Below, piece after piece: positions 7,144-15,587 of a DNA stretch of 64,000 bases. The translations under genes and the position numbers were made by a program. Each line of letters opens with the position of its first letter. The first letter of the stretch is position 1. The stretch spans positions 248,001 through 312,000 of the forward strand of contig NZ_JAJUXI010000005.1 in the NCBI RefSeq assembly GCF_021390515.1. The letters run 5' to 3'. The stretch is from Dyadobacter sp. CY326. GTDB taxonomy: Bacteria; Bacteroidota; Bacteroidia; Cytophagales; Spirosomataceae. The notes below the pieces were generated by a model that ran no database searches, was not told the DNA's origin, and was given only the letters and a program-made list of their open reading frames with translations.

Positions 7144-8862
7144 ATGATCGATACGTTTCGCGACAACAAGGATCTCACAGAAAATAGTCTATCAGAACAA
7201 GCGCGCCTGGAAAACGAGGCAAACCTGCAATTTGCGCTTACTGCGGCACAATTAGGCACCTGGAATCTCGACCCTGCAACTGGCATTATCTCCTTCGACG
7301 AACGTTGCCGCCAGCTTTACGGCAATCCGCCCGAAGCGATTTTGCAGTATGAAACGATCATTCAACACATTCACATTGAAGACCGCGACAAGGTTGTCAC
7401 GGCCATTCAAAACGCGCTGGACCCTGAAAAAAGCAGCGTTTACGATATGCGTTACAGGACAATCGGTGCGACAGATAAAGTTTTACGCTGGCTGCATTGT
7501 GTTGGAAAGGCATATTTCGGAGAGGACGGCCAGCCTTATCGCTTTGCCGGTGTTTCCAGAAATATAACCGAAGAAGTTGCTGGAAAAGAGCGCATTGCAC
7601 AAGCTAATGAACAAGCTGCCGCACATCGGATCGAGTCTGAAAACCGGCTTAGGGTAAGCGAAGAGCATTTGCGGACGCTGATCGAGCAAGCTCCTGTTGC
7701 AACTTCCATGTTTGTGGGCAAAGACATGATCATCGAATTACCCAATGAGGCGATGCTGAAAATTTGGGGCAAAGGCGACAGCGTCATTGGCAAGCCATTG
7801 CGCGAGGCACTTCCTGAATTGGAAAGCCAGCCTTTTTTACAGATCCTGGATCGCATTTACGAGACTGGCGAGCCTTATGCCGCGTTTGGAAGTCAGGCGG
7901 ATCTGATGATCAACGGAGCGCTGGAAACATTTTATTTCGATTTTACTTTTAAGCCCCTGCGCAATTCGAGCGGGGAAATATATGCGATCCTGGACATGGC
8001 CGTGGACGTGACCGAGCAAGTGAAATCGCGGCGGGCGCTGGAAAAAAGCGAAGAACGTTATCGCCAGCTCGCCAACGATCTTGAACTAAGAGTGCAAAAA
8101 CGAACAGAAGAACTGCACCAGGCCAATCAGGAACTGATCAACTCCAACAGCAATTTGCAGCAGTTTGCCTACGCCGCAAGCCATGATATGCAGGAGCCGC
8201 TGCGCAAGATCCAGTCTTTCAGCTCGCGGTTGCAGACGGTTTATGCAAAAGCATTGGATGATAATGGCATTTTCATGCTCAACAGAATCCAGGACGCTTC
8301 AAAAAGAATGTCAAGCATGATTGACGATCTGCTCGCCTATTCCCGACTGACCACCCGGGACAGCGCGTTCGAGGAAGTGAAGCTGGATAAAATTGTTGCG
8401 GGAGTGATTGCGGACCTGGAATTTTCAATTGAAGAGCAAAAATCAGAAATTAAAGTCGGGCCGTTGCCGACGGTCTGGGGAAATCCGGCACAGCTTACGC
8501 AACTGATTCAAAATCTGCTTAGTAATGCCATCAAATACAGAAAACAGGATGTGCATTCGGTTATCGAGATCCAAGGCTCAGACCTTGATGATGACGAATT
8601 GGCTAACATGCCGCGGTTGCTTCCCAACCATGCGTATTCGTGCCTGGAAGTGCGCGACAATGGAATTGGTTTTGATGAAAAATACCTGGATCGGATTTTC
8701 CAAATGTTCCAGCGGCTGCATGGACGCGGTGAATTTTCGGGCTCGGGCATCGGCCTTTCGCTCTGTAAAAAAGTTGTTCAAAATCATCACGGCCACATTA
8801 CGGCTAAAAGTGAACCCAATCAGGGCTCAACTTTTATTGTTTATCTGCCCAAGCCGCTATAA
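7144..8862 (+). CDS. PAS-domain sensor histidine kinase
   Basis: A 572-residue soluble kinase with no transmembrane segment. A PAS_3-type domain spans about residues 28-140 (LGTWNLDPATG, FAGVSRNITE), a second PAS about 175-295, a linking coiled coil about 300-335 (ELRVQKRTEELHQANQEL), HisKA with phospho-acceptor His347 in SHDMQEPLRKIQSF, and HATPase_c with the N box NLLSNAIKYRK, DNGIGFDEKY and SGSGIGLSLCKK. There is no receiver domain and no response-regulator gene beside it, so it is an orphan kinase. The SHDMQEPLRKI type is common in phytochrome-like Bacteroidota kinases. Confidence 0.95.
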   Translation: MIDTFRDNKDLTENSLSEQARLENEANLQFALTAAQLGTWNLDPATGIISFDERCRQLYGNPPEAILQYETIIQHIHIEDRDKVVTAIQNALDPEKSSVYDMRYRTIGATDKVLRWLHCVGKAYFGEDGQPYRFAGVSRNITEEVAGKERIAQANEQAAAHRIESENRLRVSEEHLRTLIEQAPVATSMFVGKDMIIELPNEAMLKIWGKGDSVIGKPLREALPELESQPFLQILDRIYETGEPYAAFGSQADLMINGALETFYFDFTFKPLRNSSGEIYAILDMAVDVTEQVKSRRALEKSEERYRQLANDLELRVQKRTEELHQANQELINSNSNLQQFAYAASHDMQEPLRKIQSFSSRLQTVYAKALDDNGIFMLNRIQDASKRMSSMIDDLLAYSRLTTRDSAFEEVKLDKIVAGVIADLEFSIEEQKSEIKVGPLPTVWGNPAQLTQLIQNLLSNAIKYRKQDVHSVIEIQGSDLDDDELANMPRLLPNHAYSCLEVRDNGIGFDEKYLDRIFQMFQRLHGRGEFSGSGIGLSLCKKVVQNHHGHITAKSEPNQGSTFIVYLPKPL

Positions 8863-8883
8863 CGGTTAATCCAATCCTGACGA

Positions 8884-9174
8884 TTATTTGCGCCAGATGT
8901 CCTCATAATCGTCAGGTCGTTTTTTAAACTGGACCTGAACATATTCGCAAAGCGGGACCACTTGCAGCTCCTTGCTTCTTGCATAAGTTACCATCTCGTC
9001 GAGCATGGCTTTCGCAAGTCCTTTGCCTTCCATTTCAGGGTTGACCTCCGTATGATAAACCGTCAATGCAGTCTCGCTCACGCCGACAACCATTTCTCCA
9101 ACTTTTTTCCCCTCTTCTTCAACAACAAAAGCGCCTCTCCCACGCGCATCCAAATTCAATTTTACCTCACTCAT
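8884..9174 (-). CDS. Small GNAT-type acetyltransferase (YjdJ-like)
   Basis: A 96-residue single-domain protein. It matches the short GNAT subgroup (Gly-N-acetyltransferase-like): HTEVNPEMEGKGLAKAMLDE carries the acetyl-CoA binding motif in its short form, and the end CEYVQVQFKKRPDDYEDIW is the family C-terminus. The acceptor is unknown. It converges with the kinase gene, leaving 21 bases. Confidence 0.88.
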   Translation of the reverse strand: MSEVKLNLDARGRGAFVVEEEGKKVGEMVVGVSETALTVYHTEVNPEMEGKGLAKAMLDEMVTYARSKELQVVPLCEYVQVQFKKRPDDYEDIWRK

Positions 9175-9319
9175 ATAGTTTGTTATGTTACCAATTAATC
9201 GTTTTAACCTGCCGACAAATAAGTCAACTCATCATTACAAGCCAAATTGATGCATATTCAAATCAAAAGCAAGTAAGTTGCGGTGAATATCTAATTCGCG
9301 GCCCAAAGCAAATTTTCCT

Positions 9320-10312
9320 ATGTCGCATTTCCCTGTCACAAGCTCCAATTTGTCCACCATTCACCTGGGTGTTTTTTTGCAGGAAAAATATTTTCCTTCT
9401 TCGCAGGTAACATGCAAATTATTAAAAGCCGGCATTAGCCACACTTATCTCGTCAATGCTTCCGCCGAAAAATACATCTTTCGCATTTACACATTGGGAT
9501 GGCGATCCGAAACGGAAATCAATGAAGAAATGCGTCTGCTTTTGCATTTAAAGGAGAATGACATTCCCGTTTCTTATCCGATTGCTGACGCTTCGCAAAA
9601 TTATATACACACTTTCAATGCACCCGAAGGCGAGCGTTTTGGCGTAATGTTTTCGTTTGCGTCCGGCGATAAGCAGCTCAATTATTCTCCTGATCTGCAT
9701 TATCAAGTCGGCACATTGATGGCGCGCATGCATGCGTGCACACAGAACTTTCCGCTCAATCGAGTCACTTATTCAAAGCAGGAAATATTGATCGACTCCT
9801 TAAATCAAATCGAAGCATTTTTGCCGGGCGAAAGTGAAGAAATGGCGTTTCTGCAATCTGCGCAGCGACATTTAATTAAAATTTTTGATGAGGCGGATGA
9901 CAGTCAGTTAAGGAAAGGAGCAGTTCATCTGGACATCTGGTTTGACAATCTCGTCATTGATAAAAACAACCAGGTAACATTATTTGACTTCGACTTCTGC
10001 GGAAATGGCTGGCTTTGCCTGGATCTTGCGTATTATATTTTACAAGTGCACAGCGTCGAGAAAGATCCGGAGGAATGCTGGGCTAAGGTGCGGCAGTTTT
10101 TGGAAGGCTATGAATCGGTCACCAAAATCTCAGCAGAGGAAAAGAGGATTATTCCGATGCTTGGCGTGAGTCTCTATTTCTTTTATCTGGGCATCCAGTC
10201 CCAGCGGTTTGACAACTTTTCGAATGTATTTTTTAATGATGTTTATCTGAAACGTTTCATCAACATTTTGGTAAAAAAATACTTTGAAACGGCCCAAACA
10301 ATGAAGTTGTAA
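9320..10312 (+). CDS. APH-fold small-molecule kinase (homoserine kinase type II / SrkA-like)
   Basis: A 330-residue protein with a kinase fold of the aminoglycoside phosphotransferase family: Lys/Arg region EKYIFRIY, the catalytic loop VHLDIWFDNLV with Asp and Asn in the usual places, and the metal motif LFDFDFCGNG. This layout is shared by homoserine, choline and fructosamine kinases and by stress kinases such as SrkA; nothing points to antibiotic resistance. It is followed after 32 bases by an unknown membrane protein in the same direction. Confidence 0.88.
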   Translation: MSHFPVTSSNLSTIHLGVFLQEKYFPSSQVTCKLLKAGISHTYLVNASAEKYIFRIYTLGWRSETEINEEMRLLLHLKENDIPVSYPIADASQNYIHTFNAPEGERFGVMFSFASGDKQLNYSPDLHYQVGTLMARMHACTQNFPLNRVTYSKQEILIDSLNQIEAFLPGESEEMAFLQSAQRHLIKIFDEADDSQLRKGAVHLDIWFDNLVIDKNNQVTLFDFDFCGNGWLCLDLAYYILQVHSVEKDPEECWAKVRQFLEGYESVTKISAEEKRIIPMLGVSLYFFYLGIQSQRFDNFSNVFFNDVYLKRFINILVKKYFETAQTMKL

Positions 10313-10344
10313 GTAAATCTAGCATTCGTACTTAAAGCGAGCAT

Positions 10345-10863
10345 ATGGCATTAAAACTATTGTTTCCCATCCTTTTTATAACGGGCGTTTACTTTTTGAT
10401 CAAAAGCATTGGCAGGATCATGCAAGTGTATGGAGGTCCGAAAACGGAATTTTCGGCGAACGCCATTGAGAATGTTATCAAATTCAGCGAGGCAGGCGAC
10501 TACGAAATCGCTTATAAAAGGCCATCCATTAATGGCGTTATTCCCACGAATTGGTCATTTGAATTGATCCGTGAATCCGACAAGAAAGAACTTTTGGTTT
10601 GGGGAATCGTGAATCCGCTGGGCATGCGCAAAGATATGTCAGGCAACCGGGTTGTGCCCATTGCCACCTTTTTTATTGACCATCCAGGAAGTTACACGCT
10701 GCACACAACCGAATCGGTTGGTTATAAAGACGGCGACAAGTTGTTGGTAACCGCTCAAAGTGGCTCAAAAGGCTTTATCGCAATTTTCGCCATTCTCCTT
10801 TCTGCCATTGCAACCATCGCGGGACTGGTGCTGAGCATTCTCGCCTTTATGAACAAAATTTAA
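10345..10863 (+). CDS. Hypothetical membrane protein
   Basis: A 172-residue protein with one transmembrane segment at about 3-22 and another at about 145-167, enclosing a soluble domain of about 120 residues that looks beta-rich (YEIAYKRPSI, SFELIRESDKKELLVWGI, YTLHTTESVGYKDGDKLLV). No known family is recognised. It is 32 bases downstream of the APH-fold kinase and converges with the next gene, with only 2 bases between them. Confidence 0.75.
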   Translation: MALKLLFPILFITGVYFLIKSIGRIMQVYGGPKTEFSANAIENVIKFSEAGDYEIAYKRPSINGVIPTNWSFELIRESDKKELLVWGIVNPLGMRKDMSGNRVVPIATFFIDHPGSYTLHTTESVGYKDGDKLLVTAQSGSKGFIAIFAILLSAIATIAGLVLSILAFMNKI

Positions 10864-10865
10864 TT

Positions 10866-11783
10866 CTAGACGCCTTCCGTCACCTTCTTCATTTTGGCAA
10901 GCCCTGTCTTCGCGACCAGCAACGCATCCTGAGCGTAATATTCTTTGTTAAAAACTTCAAAAGAAAGGATTACGGGACGTTCGGGATTTTTCAGTGACTT
11001 CAAAAGATCCTTCAATGGTGCCACTCCGTCACCCGCATAAACGCGGTCGGCATCTGTGATCGTCTCGCGCGGCGGCGTTGCCGGATAATCGTTAATGTGG
11101 AAAATTTCAACCAACGGCTTGCCAACATCCTTCACGGCATCCATGCCCGAGCCTCCCTTGTGCAAATGATATACATCCATCAGCAAGCGCGCAGACGGGT
11201 GCCCGGATTCAACGGCAACATATAAAATCTCTCCTACCCGACTCAAATTTTTAGAAAAACCCCAAAGTTCCAGGTGCGGCACAACGCCCGTTTTATCACC
11301 CAGTTCAAGAATAGTTCGATATCGCTCAGCAACTTTGGCCAAATCCAGCGATTCTCCCGTTGTTGCGCCCATGGGCGGTGCCGCAATGCGCGGACAGCCG
11401 ATTTGCGCCAATTGATCCATCTCCATTTTGAGCTGTTCCAATGCTTTTGAACGCGCTGACTCGTCATCAACAATCCAGGTGGCAAAACCAATCGCATCCT
11501 CCACTTTAATGCCCAGATCGTCAATGATCTTTTTCGCTTCCTGCAATGTTCCACCCGTTTTCAAGTAATCCTGCAAGGTGTTGATCCAAATTTCAACCGA
11601 TCCGAACCCTGCTTTGGCAGCCACTTCCAACTCTTTGCGAAAGCCCAGCTTGTGGCCTCGCAAAGTGCTCATATTGAGTGAATAAATGAAAGATTGCGCT
11701 TTGCTTTTAGCTGCTTGTGCGGGTAAAACGCCTGCACCGGAAACGGCCAGGATGGAGGATAATGCTGTTCGGCGGTTCATCAA
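10866..11783 (-). CDS. Sugar phosphate isomerase/epimerase, exported (AP endonuclease 2 TIM barrel)
   Basis: A 305-residue protein. Its N-terminus (NRRTALSSILAVSGAGVLPAQAA) is a Tat-like signal. The barrel shows the expected metal ligands: Glu in PHLELWG, Asp and His in LLMDVYHLHKG, His in FHINDY and Glu in LSFEVFN. Exported barrels of this type act on free sugars or keto-sugars rather than phosphorylated ones, so the family name is misleading here. It follows the GH5 gene by 68 bases on the same strand. Confidence 0.9.
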   Translation of the reverse strand: MMNRRTALSSILAVSGAGVLPAQAAKSKAQSFIYSLNMSTLRGHKLGFRKELEVAAKAGFGSVEIWINTLQDYLKTGGTLQEAKKIIDDLGIKVEDAIGFATWIVDDESARSKALEQLKMEMDQLAQIGCPRIAAPPMGATTGESLDLAKVAERYRTILELGDKTGVVPHLELWGFSKNLSRVGEILYVAVESGHPSARLLMDVYHLHKGGSGMDAVKDVGKPLVEIFHINDYPATPPRETITDADRVYAGDGVAPLKDLLKSLKNPERPVILSFEVFNKEYYAQDALLVAKTGLAKMKKVTEGV

Positions 11784-11851
11784 AAATAGATAGCTGATTA
11801 TTGACTGATTTCTCTATAAAGGCCTTCCACGAAATAATTTACCGCAATTCA

Positions 11852-12991
11852 TTAATATTTCATCATGAGCGTCAGCAGTTTTCTGTCGAGCTTGTGGCCA
11901 TGCCAATCTTCATATGCCACATCGTCGCGCCGGGAATCCAGCACACCAAAATCACCGGCAAATTCCCAAAGCGAAAAACCGATTCCGTTTGATGAAAGAA
12001 TGTCCAGCACGTCGCCAAACCATGCCAGAAAAACGGCGTGCGGCGTTTTGTTCCAGCAGCCGCATTCGCCGCAATGCACGCCTACGCCCTTTCCCACGAG
12101 GTCAATCCACGGCTTGTAAAACTTTTCGAGCATGGCACGGCCAAGATATTGATCGCCCACCTGCCCGGGCCATTTTGGTTCGGGAATGTTCGCCGTGTCC
12201 TTCATTGCCCAGGGCGCTTTATAATGTGAAATGATGCCCGGATGATAACCGCGACAGCTCTGCGCAATGTCCAGATCGGCCAGCTCGGGAATCACAGATG
12301 TGCCCACATCATTGCCATCTGCAATGATCAAATGCATCGGATTTTCCTTTTTGATCGCTTCGGAAGCTGCAATGGCGAGTTTTCTGTAACTGGCTCCCGG
12401 CACCGAAGTGCGTTTTGAATGCTGATCATTCATATCCTCGCGCATGCTCGGCTCGTTCAGCAAATCGAAGCTGATATTTTTGGAAGAAACACTTTTGTAG
12501 CGCTTGGCCCACATATTCCAATGGAAGCAAAATGCGTCCAGCGCTTTCTGATCTGTCCAAAGATTGTAAGGCTCGTGGAAACCTGCATTGACGCAATAAC
12601 CAGGCGCCCGGTGCAGGTTGAGGCTCACGTGCATATTGTATTTATGCGCCGTAGCAACGAGTTTATCAATGCGATCAACAGCCTGGTTATCAATCTGATA
12701 AACTTCTTCCGGCTTTATATTTCTACTCCGGTCGAATTTCAGATAAATGGGATAAGCCATGGGGATTCTTACAAAATTGAATCCCCAATCGCTCATCCAT
12801 TTAAATTGCTCCTCTGTGGTTGGCTTTCTGCTGGAAGTCGGATCAGGTGAAAAGAAATCAAGCAAATTGAAGCCCTTCCACTTGGGAAGCTTGTTCTTTG
12901 CGTTCTGGTTTTTGAATGAAAATCCGGACGAAATGGCCGCTCCTGCCGCCACAGCCACGCTTGTGTTTTTTATAAAAGTCCTGCGATGCAT
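11852..12991 (-). CDS. Glycoside hydrolase family 5 (cellulase-like), exported
   Basis: A 379-residue protein with a Tat-like N-terminus (HRRTFIKNT). The GH5 signature is clear: WGFNFVRIPMAYP, acid/base Glu180 in FDLLNEPS, and the probable nucleophile Glu309 in VHCGECGCW. GH5 enzymes cleave beta-1,4 glucans, mannans and related glycans. The acceptor is not predictable from this. It lies 84 bases after the M56 gene stop and 68 bases before the isomerase/epimerase, which probably shares its mRNA and could process the released sugar. Confidence 0.92.
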   Translation of the reverse strand: MHRRTFIKNTSVAVAAGAAISSGFSFKNQNAKNKLPKWKGFNLLDFFSPDPTSSRKPTTEEQFKWMSDWGFNFVRIPMAYPIYLKFDRSRNIKPEEVYQIDNQAVDRIDKLVATAHKYNMHVSLNLHRAPGYCVNAGFHEPYNLWTDQKALDAFCFHWNMWAKRYKSVSSKNISFDLLNEPSMREDMNDQHSKRTSVPGASYRKLAIAASEAIKKENPMHLIIADGNDVGTSVIPELADLDIAQSCRGYHPGIISHYKAPWAMKDTANIPEPKWPGQVGDQYLGRAMLEKFYKPWIDLVGKGVGVHCGECGCWNKTPHAVFLAWFGDVLDILSSNGIGFSLWEFAGDFGVLDSRRDDVAYEDWHGHKLDRKLLTLMMKY

Positions 12992-13075
12992 GATGAAGCA
13001 TGTTCGTTGTTACTTTTATAAAATACATTTGGTCTTGTGTTATACTTATGCCTTATGGGTGTCAGCGATGGCTAA

Positions 13076-15025
13076 TCAATTCTTATAAAGAATGCCTGTT
13101 GAAGTGGAGCCCGGCCTGTTGCTGAAATTATAGCTCATCTCAAACTCCTTTTCTCTCATATATTTTTCTTTGAGCTTCTGATGCAATGCGGCTGGCTGCT
13201 TCGCACCGTTAACGATCAACTCGCTCTTGGTAAGCCTAAAAGACAGATCATTACGGCTCGTGATTACGCCGCTTGCCAGCAAATCATTGATCACACTTTC
13301 CTGCAATTCTTCATAATTTTTCCGGTCCGTTTCAGCAGCAGCTCTTGCGTCATCCGCTATTTCGCGATAATTGTCGGCTCTTCCGCGCTGCGCTTCTGCA
13401 TAAAGCTTTTGTTCCTCAGCATAAGCGCGTTGCTTTTCGGCATCGGCATACATAATCTTGGCTTGCTTTTCGAAACCTTCTGAATGTTTCCTGTAATTGG
13501 CAGATTCCTTTTTGTAAACTTCGGCCTCTGCACGCATTTTGTCGGCATGTGCCCTGTGGACTTCCGCCTCCTCGTGATTTTTTTTAATGCTGACCATTAC
13601 TTTATCAATCTCCTGCTTGTAATTGCCCAATTGGTCCTTCGGAATTTCTTTTCCGTCAATGCGCAGCAGCGCCGTTTTGCCATCAATCTGCACCACATCG
13701 TAATCTTTCCCATCTGAATTGATGCGATAAGTGCTGATTCCTTCTGTGTTCACGTTGACATTTGTGTGGACAGAAACATCCGCATTCACATTGTCATCGG
13801 AGGACGAATTTGTGCTGATCTCGACCCGCTCTTCCTGCTGATTAGTCACTGTCGTCCCTTTTTTCTTTGGCAAAGTGTCCGTTTGGAAGACAAGTGCTGC
13901 CACTTTCAATGTTAAACGTGGTGATGAAATTGGTCTGCTCGCAACCTTGACAACAGGTGCAGCATTGCTTTCAGGCGCAACTTTTGTGACGGCTGCGGAT
14001 AGGGCCGCAACGGTGATTAAACTGATTGTTACAAATAATTTTTCCATGGCATTTAAAGGTTTATTGTTACTATAAATGATTCGCTTGATCCTGTCCAGCA
14101 AGTGATTACGTTTTTTGGAAAACGCCATTTCAAATGCGGAACCTTGCATATTGTATTCCTGAAAAGAGACCAATGCGTGCACAAACGACGTCTTATTTTC
14201 TGTCACTGCAATCGCCAGATCATCGCAGCAATGTTCTCTTTCTACTTTAATTAGGTGCGAAATCCAAAGCAATGCGGGATTGAAAAAGAAGATGTTTTCA
14301 CAGAAGATCTGAATCAGGTTTACGAGATAATCGCGTCTCTTGATATGCGCCAGCTCATGCAATAGAATTGCCTCAATCTGTGATTCGGGAAGATTTACAA
14401 ATAAGGAAAAGGGAATGATAACGAGCGGTTTAAAGACGCCAACCACCATTGGGACCGTCACATTTTCTGACTCAATGACTCTAATTATCTGCCTGACCTT
14501 CATCTTTTTGGCAAGCACATCGAATTTGCTTGTCCAAGTGTCGCGAAGCGGGTGAATGTTGCGCGTTTTGATTTTATTGAGATAATGCATTCCGGCAGTC
14601 GCCTGAAAAGATTTGAAAGCGAAAACCAGAAACCATATTGCCACAATCACCTGCGCATGTCGGCTGCAAAAATCCATAATAACGCCGCTCCATGAACTTG
14701 ATGCGCCCATTTCATGCAAATTTGAAGCGCTCGAAATGATAGTTTGATAAGCTCCCAAATCACCTGGATTTGCGTTCATACCAATGCTTTCCGTTGCAAT
14801 CTGGCCGGCGGAAAATAGCGTAATGAATGTATAAGAAGCCGCCGCAACAAAGCAGAAAAGAAGCAAAGCAAGCAAATTATATCGCGTTGCCGGTCTCGAT
14901 TTTTTGGTCAGCATGAGCATCAGCCCGGCCAAAGCGGCAACGAGGAAACCTTGCCAAATGGAATGGATTAACGTGAGGCACAGCGCCTGCATTAACTTTT
15001 GAATGTGCGGTTCATTGATGTTCAT
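13076..15025 (-). CDS. BlaR1-like M56 membrane metallopeptidase with long coiled-coil sensor region
   Basis: A 649-residue protein. Several transmembrane helices occupy the first 150 residues; the M56 zinc motif HELAHIKRRD is at 223-232, with a further acidic zinc ligand in EREHCCDD near 263-269; another hydrophobic segment follows near 325-345. The rest is extracytoplasmic. Unlike BlaR1 there is no penicillin-binding domain: instead there is a polar linker, then about 110 residues (about 480-590) of Ala/Glu/Lys/Arg coiled coil (HADKMRAEAEVYKK, YADAEKQRAYAEEQK), then a short domain containing LLASGVITSRNDLSF and ELIVNGAKQPA. The peptidase should cleave BlaI when a signal is sensed. It is 24 bases behind blaI. 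Confidence 0.93.
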   Translation of the reverse strand: MNINEPHIQKLMQALCLTLIHSIWQGFLVAALAGLMLMLTKKSRPATRYNLLALLLFCFVAAASYTFITLFSAGQIATESIGMNANPGDLGAYQTIISSASNLHEMGASSSWSGVIMDFCSRHAQVIVAIWFLVFAFKSFQATAGMHYLNKIKTRNIHPLRDTWTSKFDVLAKKMKVRQIIRVIESENVTVPMVVGVFKPLVIIPFSLFVNLPESQIEAILLHELAHIKRRDYLVNLIQIFCENIFFFNPALLWISHLIKVEREHCCDDLAIAVTENKTSFVHALVSFQEYNMQGSAFEMAFSKKRNHLLDRIKRIIYSNNKPLNAMEKLFVTISLITVAALSAAVTKVAPESNAAPVVKVASRPISSPRLTLKVAALVFQTDTLPKKKGTTVTNQQEERVEISTNSSSDDNVNADVSVHTNVNVNTEGISTYRINSDGKDYDVVQIDGKTALLRIDGKEIPKDQLGNYKQEIDKVMVSIKKNHEEAEVHRAHADKMRAEAEVYKKESANYRKHSEGFEKQAKIMYADAEKQRAYAEEQKLYAEAQRGRADNYREIADDARAAAETDRKNYEELQESVINDLLASGVITSRNDLSFRLTKSELIVNGAKQPAALHQKLKEKYMREKEFEMSYNFSNRPGSTSTGILYKN

Positions 15026-15049
15026 GACTGACGGATTGCTGTTAAGATG

Positions 15050-15424
15050 TTACTTATCCAGTTTTTTCAAAAAATCCTTAATCTCATTCAACTCTTCTTG
15101 CGACGTATTTTTATTGCCGAACAACTGCATCACCAAATTGGAAGCGGAGCCTTTATACATGGAATCCACAAACTTTTCCAGCAATGCATTTTTGGTCTTA
15201 TCCTCTGCTTCCGCCGGGCTATACACGTGCTTCATGCTGCTTTCGTCACGGACAAGGATGCCTTTCTCGGCCATTATTTGCATTAATTTCAATGTAGACG
15301 AATATTGGACCGCCCGCTTTTCCTCATTCAGCTTGTCATTGACCAACCTTACGGTCGACGGACCGTGCTCCCAAAGCACTTGCAATATTTCTAACTCAGA
15401 TTTTGTAGGCTCCATTACGCTCAT
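15050..15424 (-). CDS. BlaI/MecI-family transcriptional repressor
   Basis: A 124-residue protein with the family's winged helix (PTKSELEILQVLWEHGPSTV, then YSSTLKLMQIMAEKGIL) and a C-terminal dimer region (LVMQLFGNKNTSQEELNEIK). These repressors bind a dyad operator as dimers and are inactivated by cleavage by the partner M56 protein, whose gene follows after 24 bases. No beta-lactamase gene is near, so the pair probably controls other targets. The start could also be the Met at 15415. A 10-base palindrome at 15457-15466 is a candidate site for autorepression. Confidence 0.94.
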   Translation of the reverse strand: MSVMEPTKSELEILQVLWEHGPSTVRLVNDKLNEEKRAVQYSSTLKLMQIMAEKGILVRDESSMKHVYSPAEAEDKTKNALLEKFVDSMYKGSASNLVMQLFGNKNTSQEELNEIKDFLKKLDK

Positions 15425-15456
15425 ATTTTTATCAACGGATTAAAGGTAGGAAAAAT

Positions 15457-15466
15457 TTCGTACGAA
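15457..15466. promoter_or_regulatory. Palindrome, candidate BlaI operator
   Basis: TTCGTACGAA is a perfect 10-base palindrome 33 bases upstream of the blaI start, where a self-regulating repressor would bind. BlaI operators are short dyads of this kind. The assignment rests on position and symmetry only. Confidence 0.45.
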
Positions 15467-15532
15467 TATATATGCACCTAAAATATTTTTCCGAATAGTC
15501 TTCTGTAAATCTGTTCGTGTGTGATAAGGCAC

Positions 15533-15565
15533 AAAAAAATCCGGAGCGATATGAATCACTCCGGA
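15533..15565 (-). terminator. Rho-independent terminator of the PepSY gene
   Basis: On the minus strand an 11-base stem (arms 15555-15565 and 15540-15550, one G-U pair, 4-base loop) is followed by seven T (A run at 15533-15539). It lies 22 bases past the PepSY gene stop and separates it from blaI. Confidence 0.85.
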
Positions 15566-15587
15566 GATCAATTTCAGTTTGACTAGT

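Noticed and set aside
9320..10312. Aminoglycoside resistance gene
   Set aside because: The APH fold is shared with many metabolic kinases; the chromosomal setting and motifs fit a homoserine- or SrkA-type kinase, and no mobile element is near.
13076..15424. Beta-lactam resistance operon
   Set aside because: BlaI and an M56 protein are present, but the sensor lacks a penicillin-binding domain and there is no beta-lactamase gene nearby.
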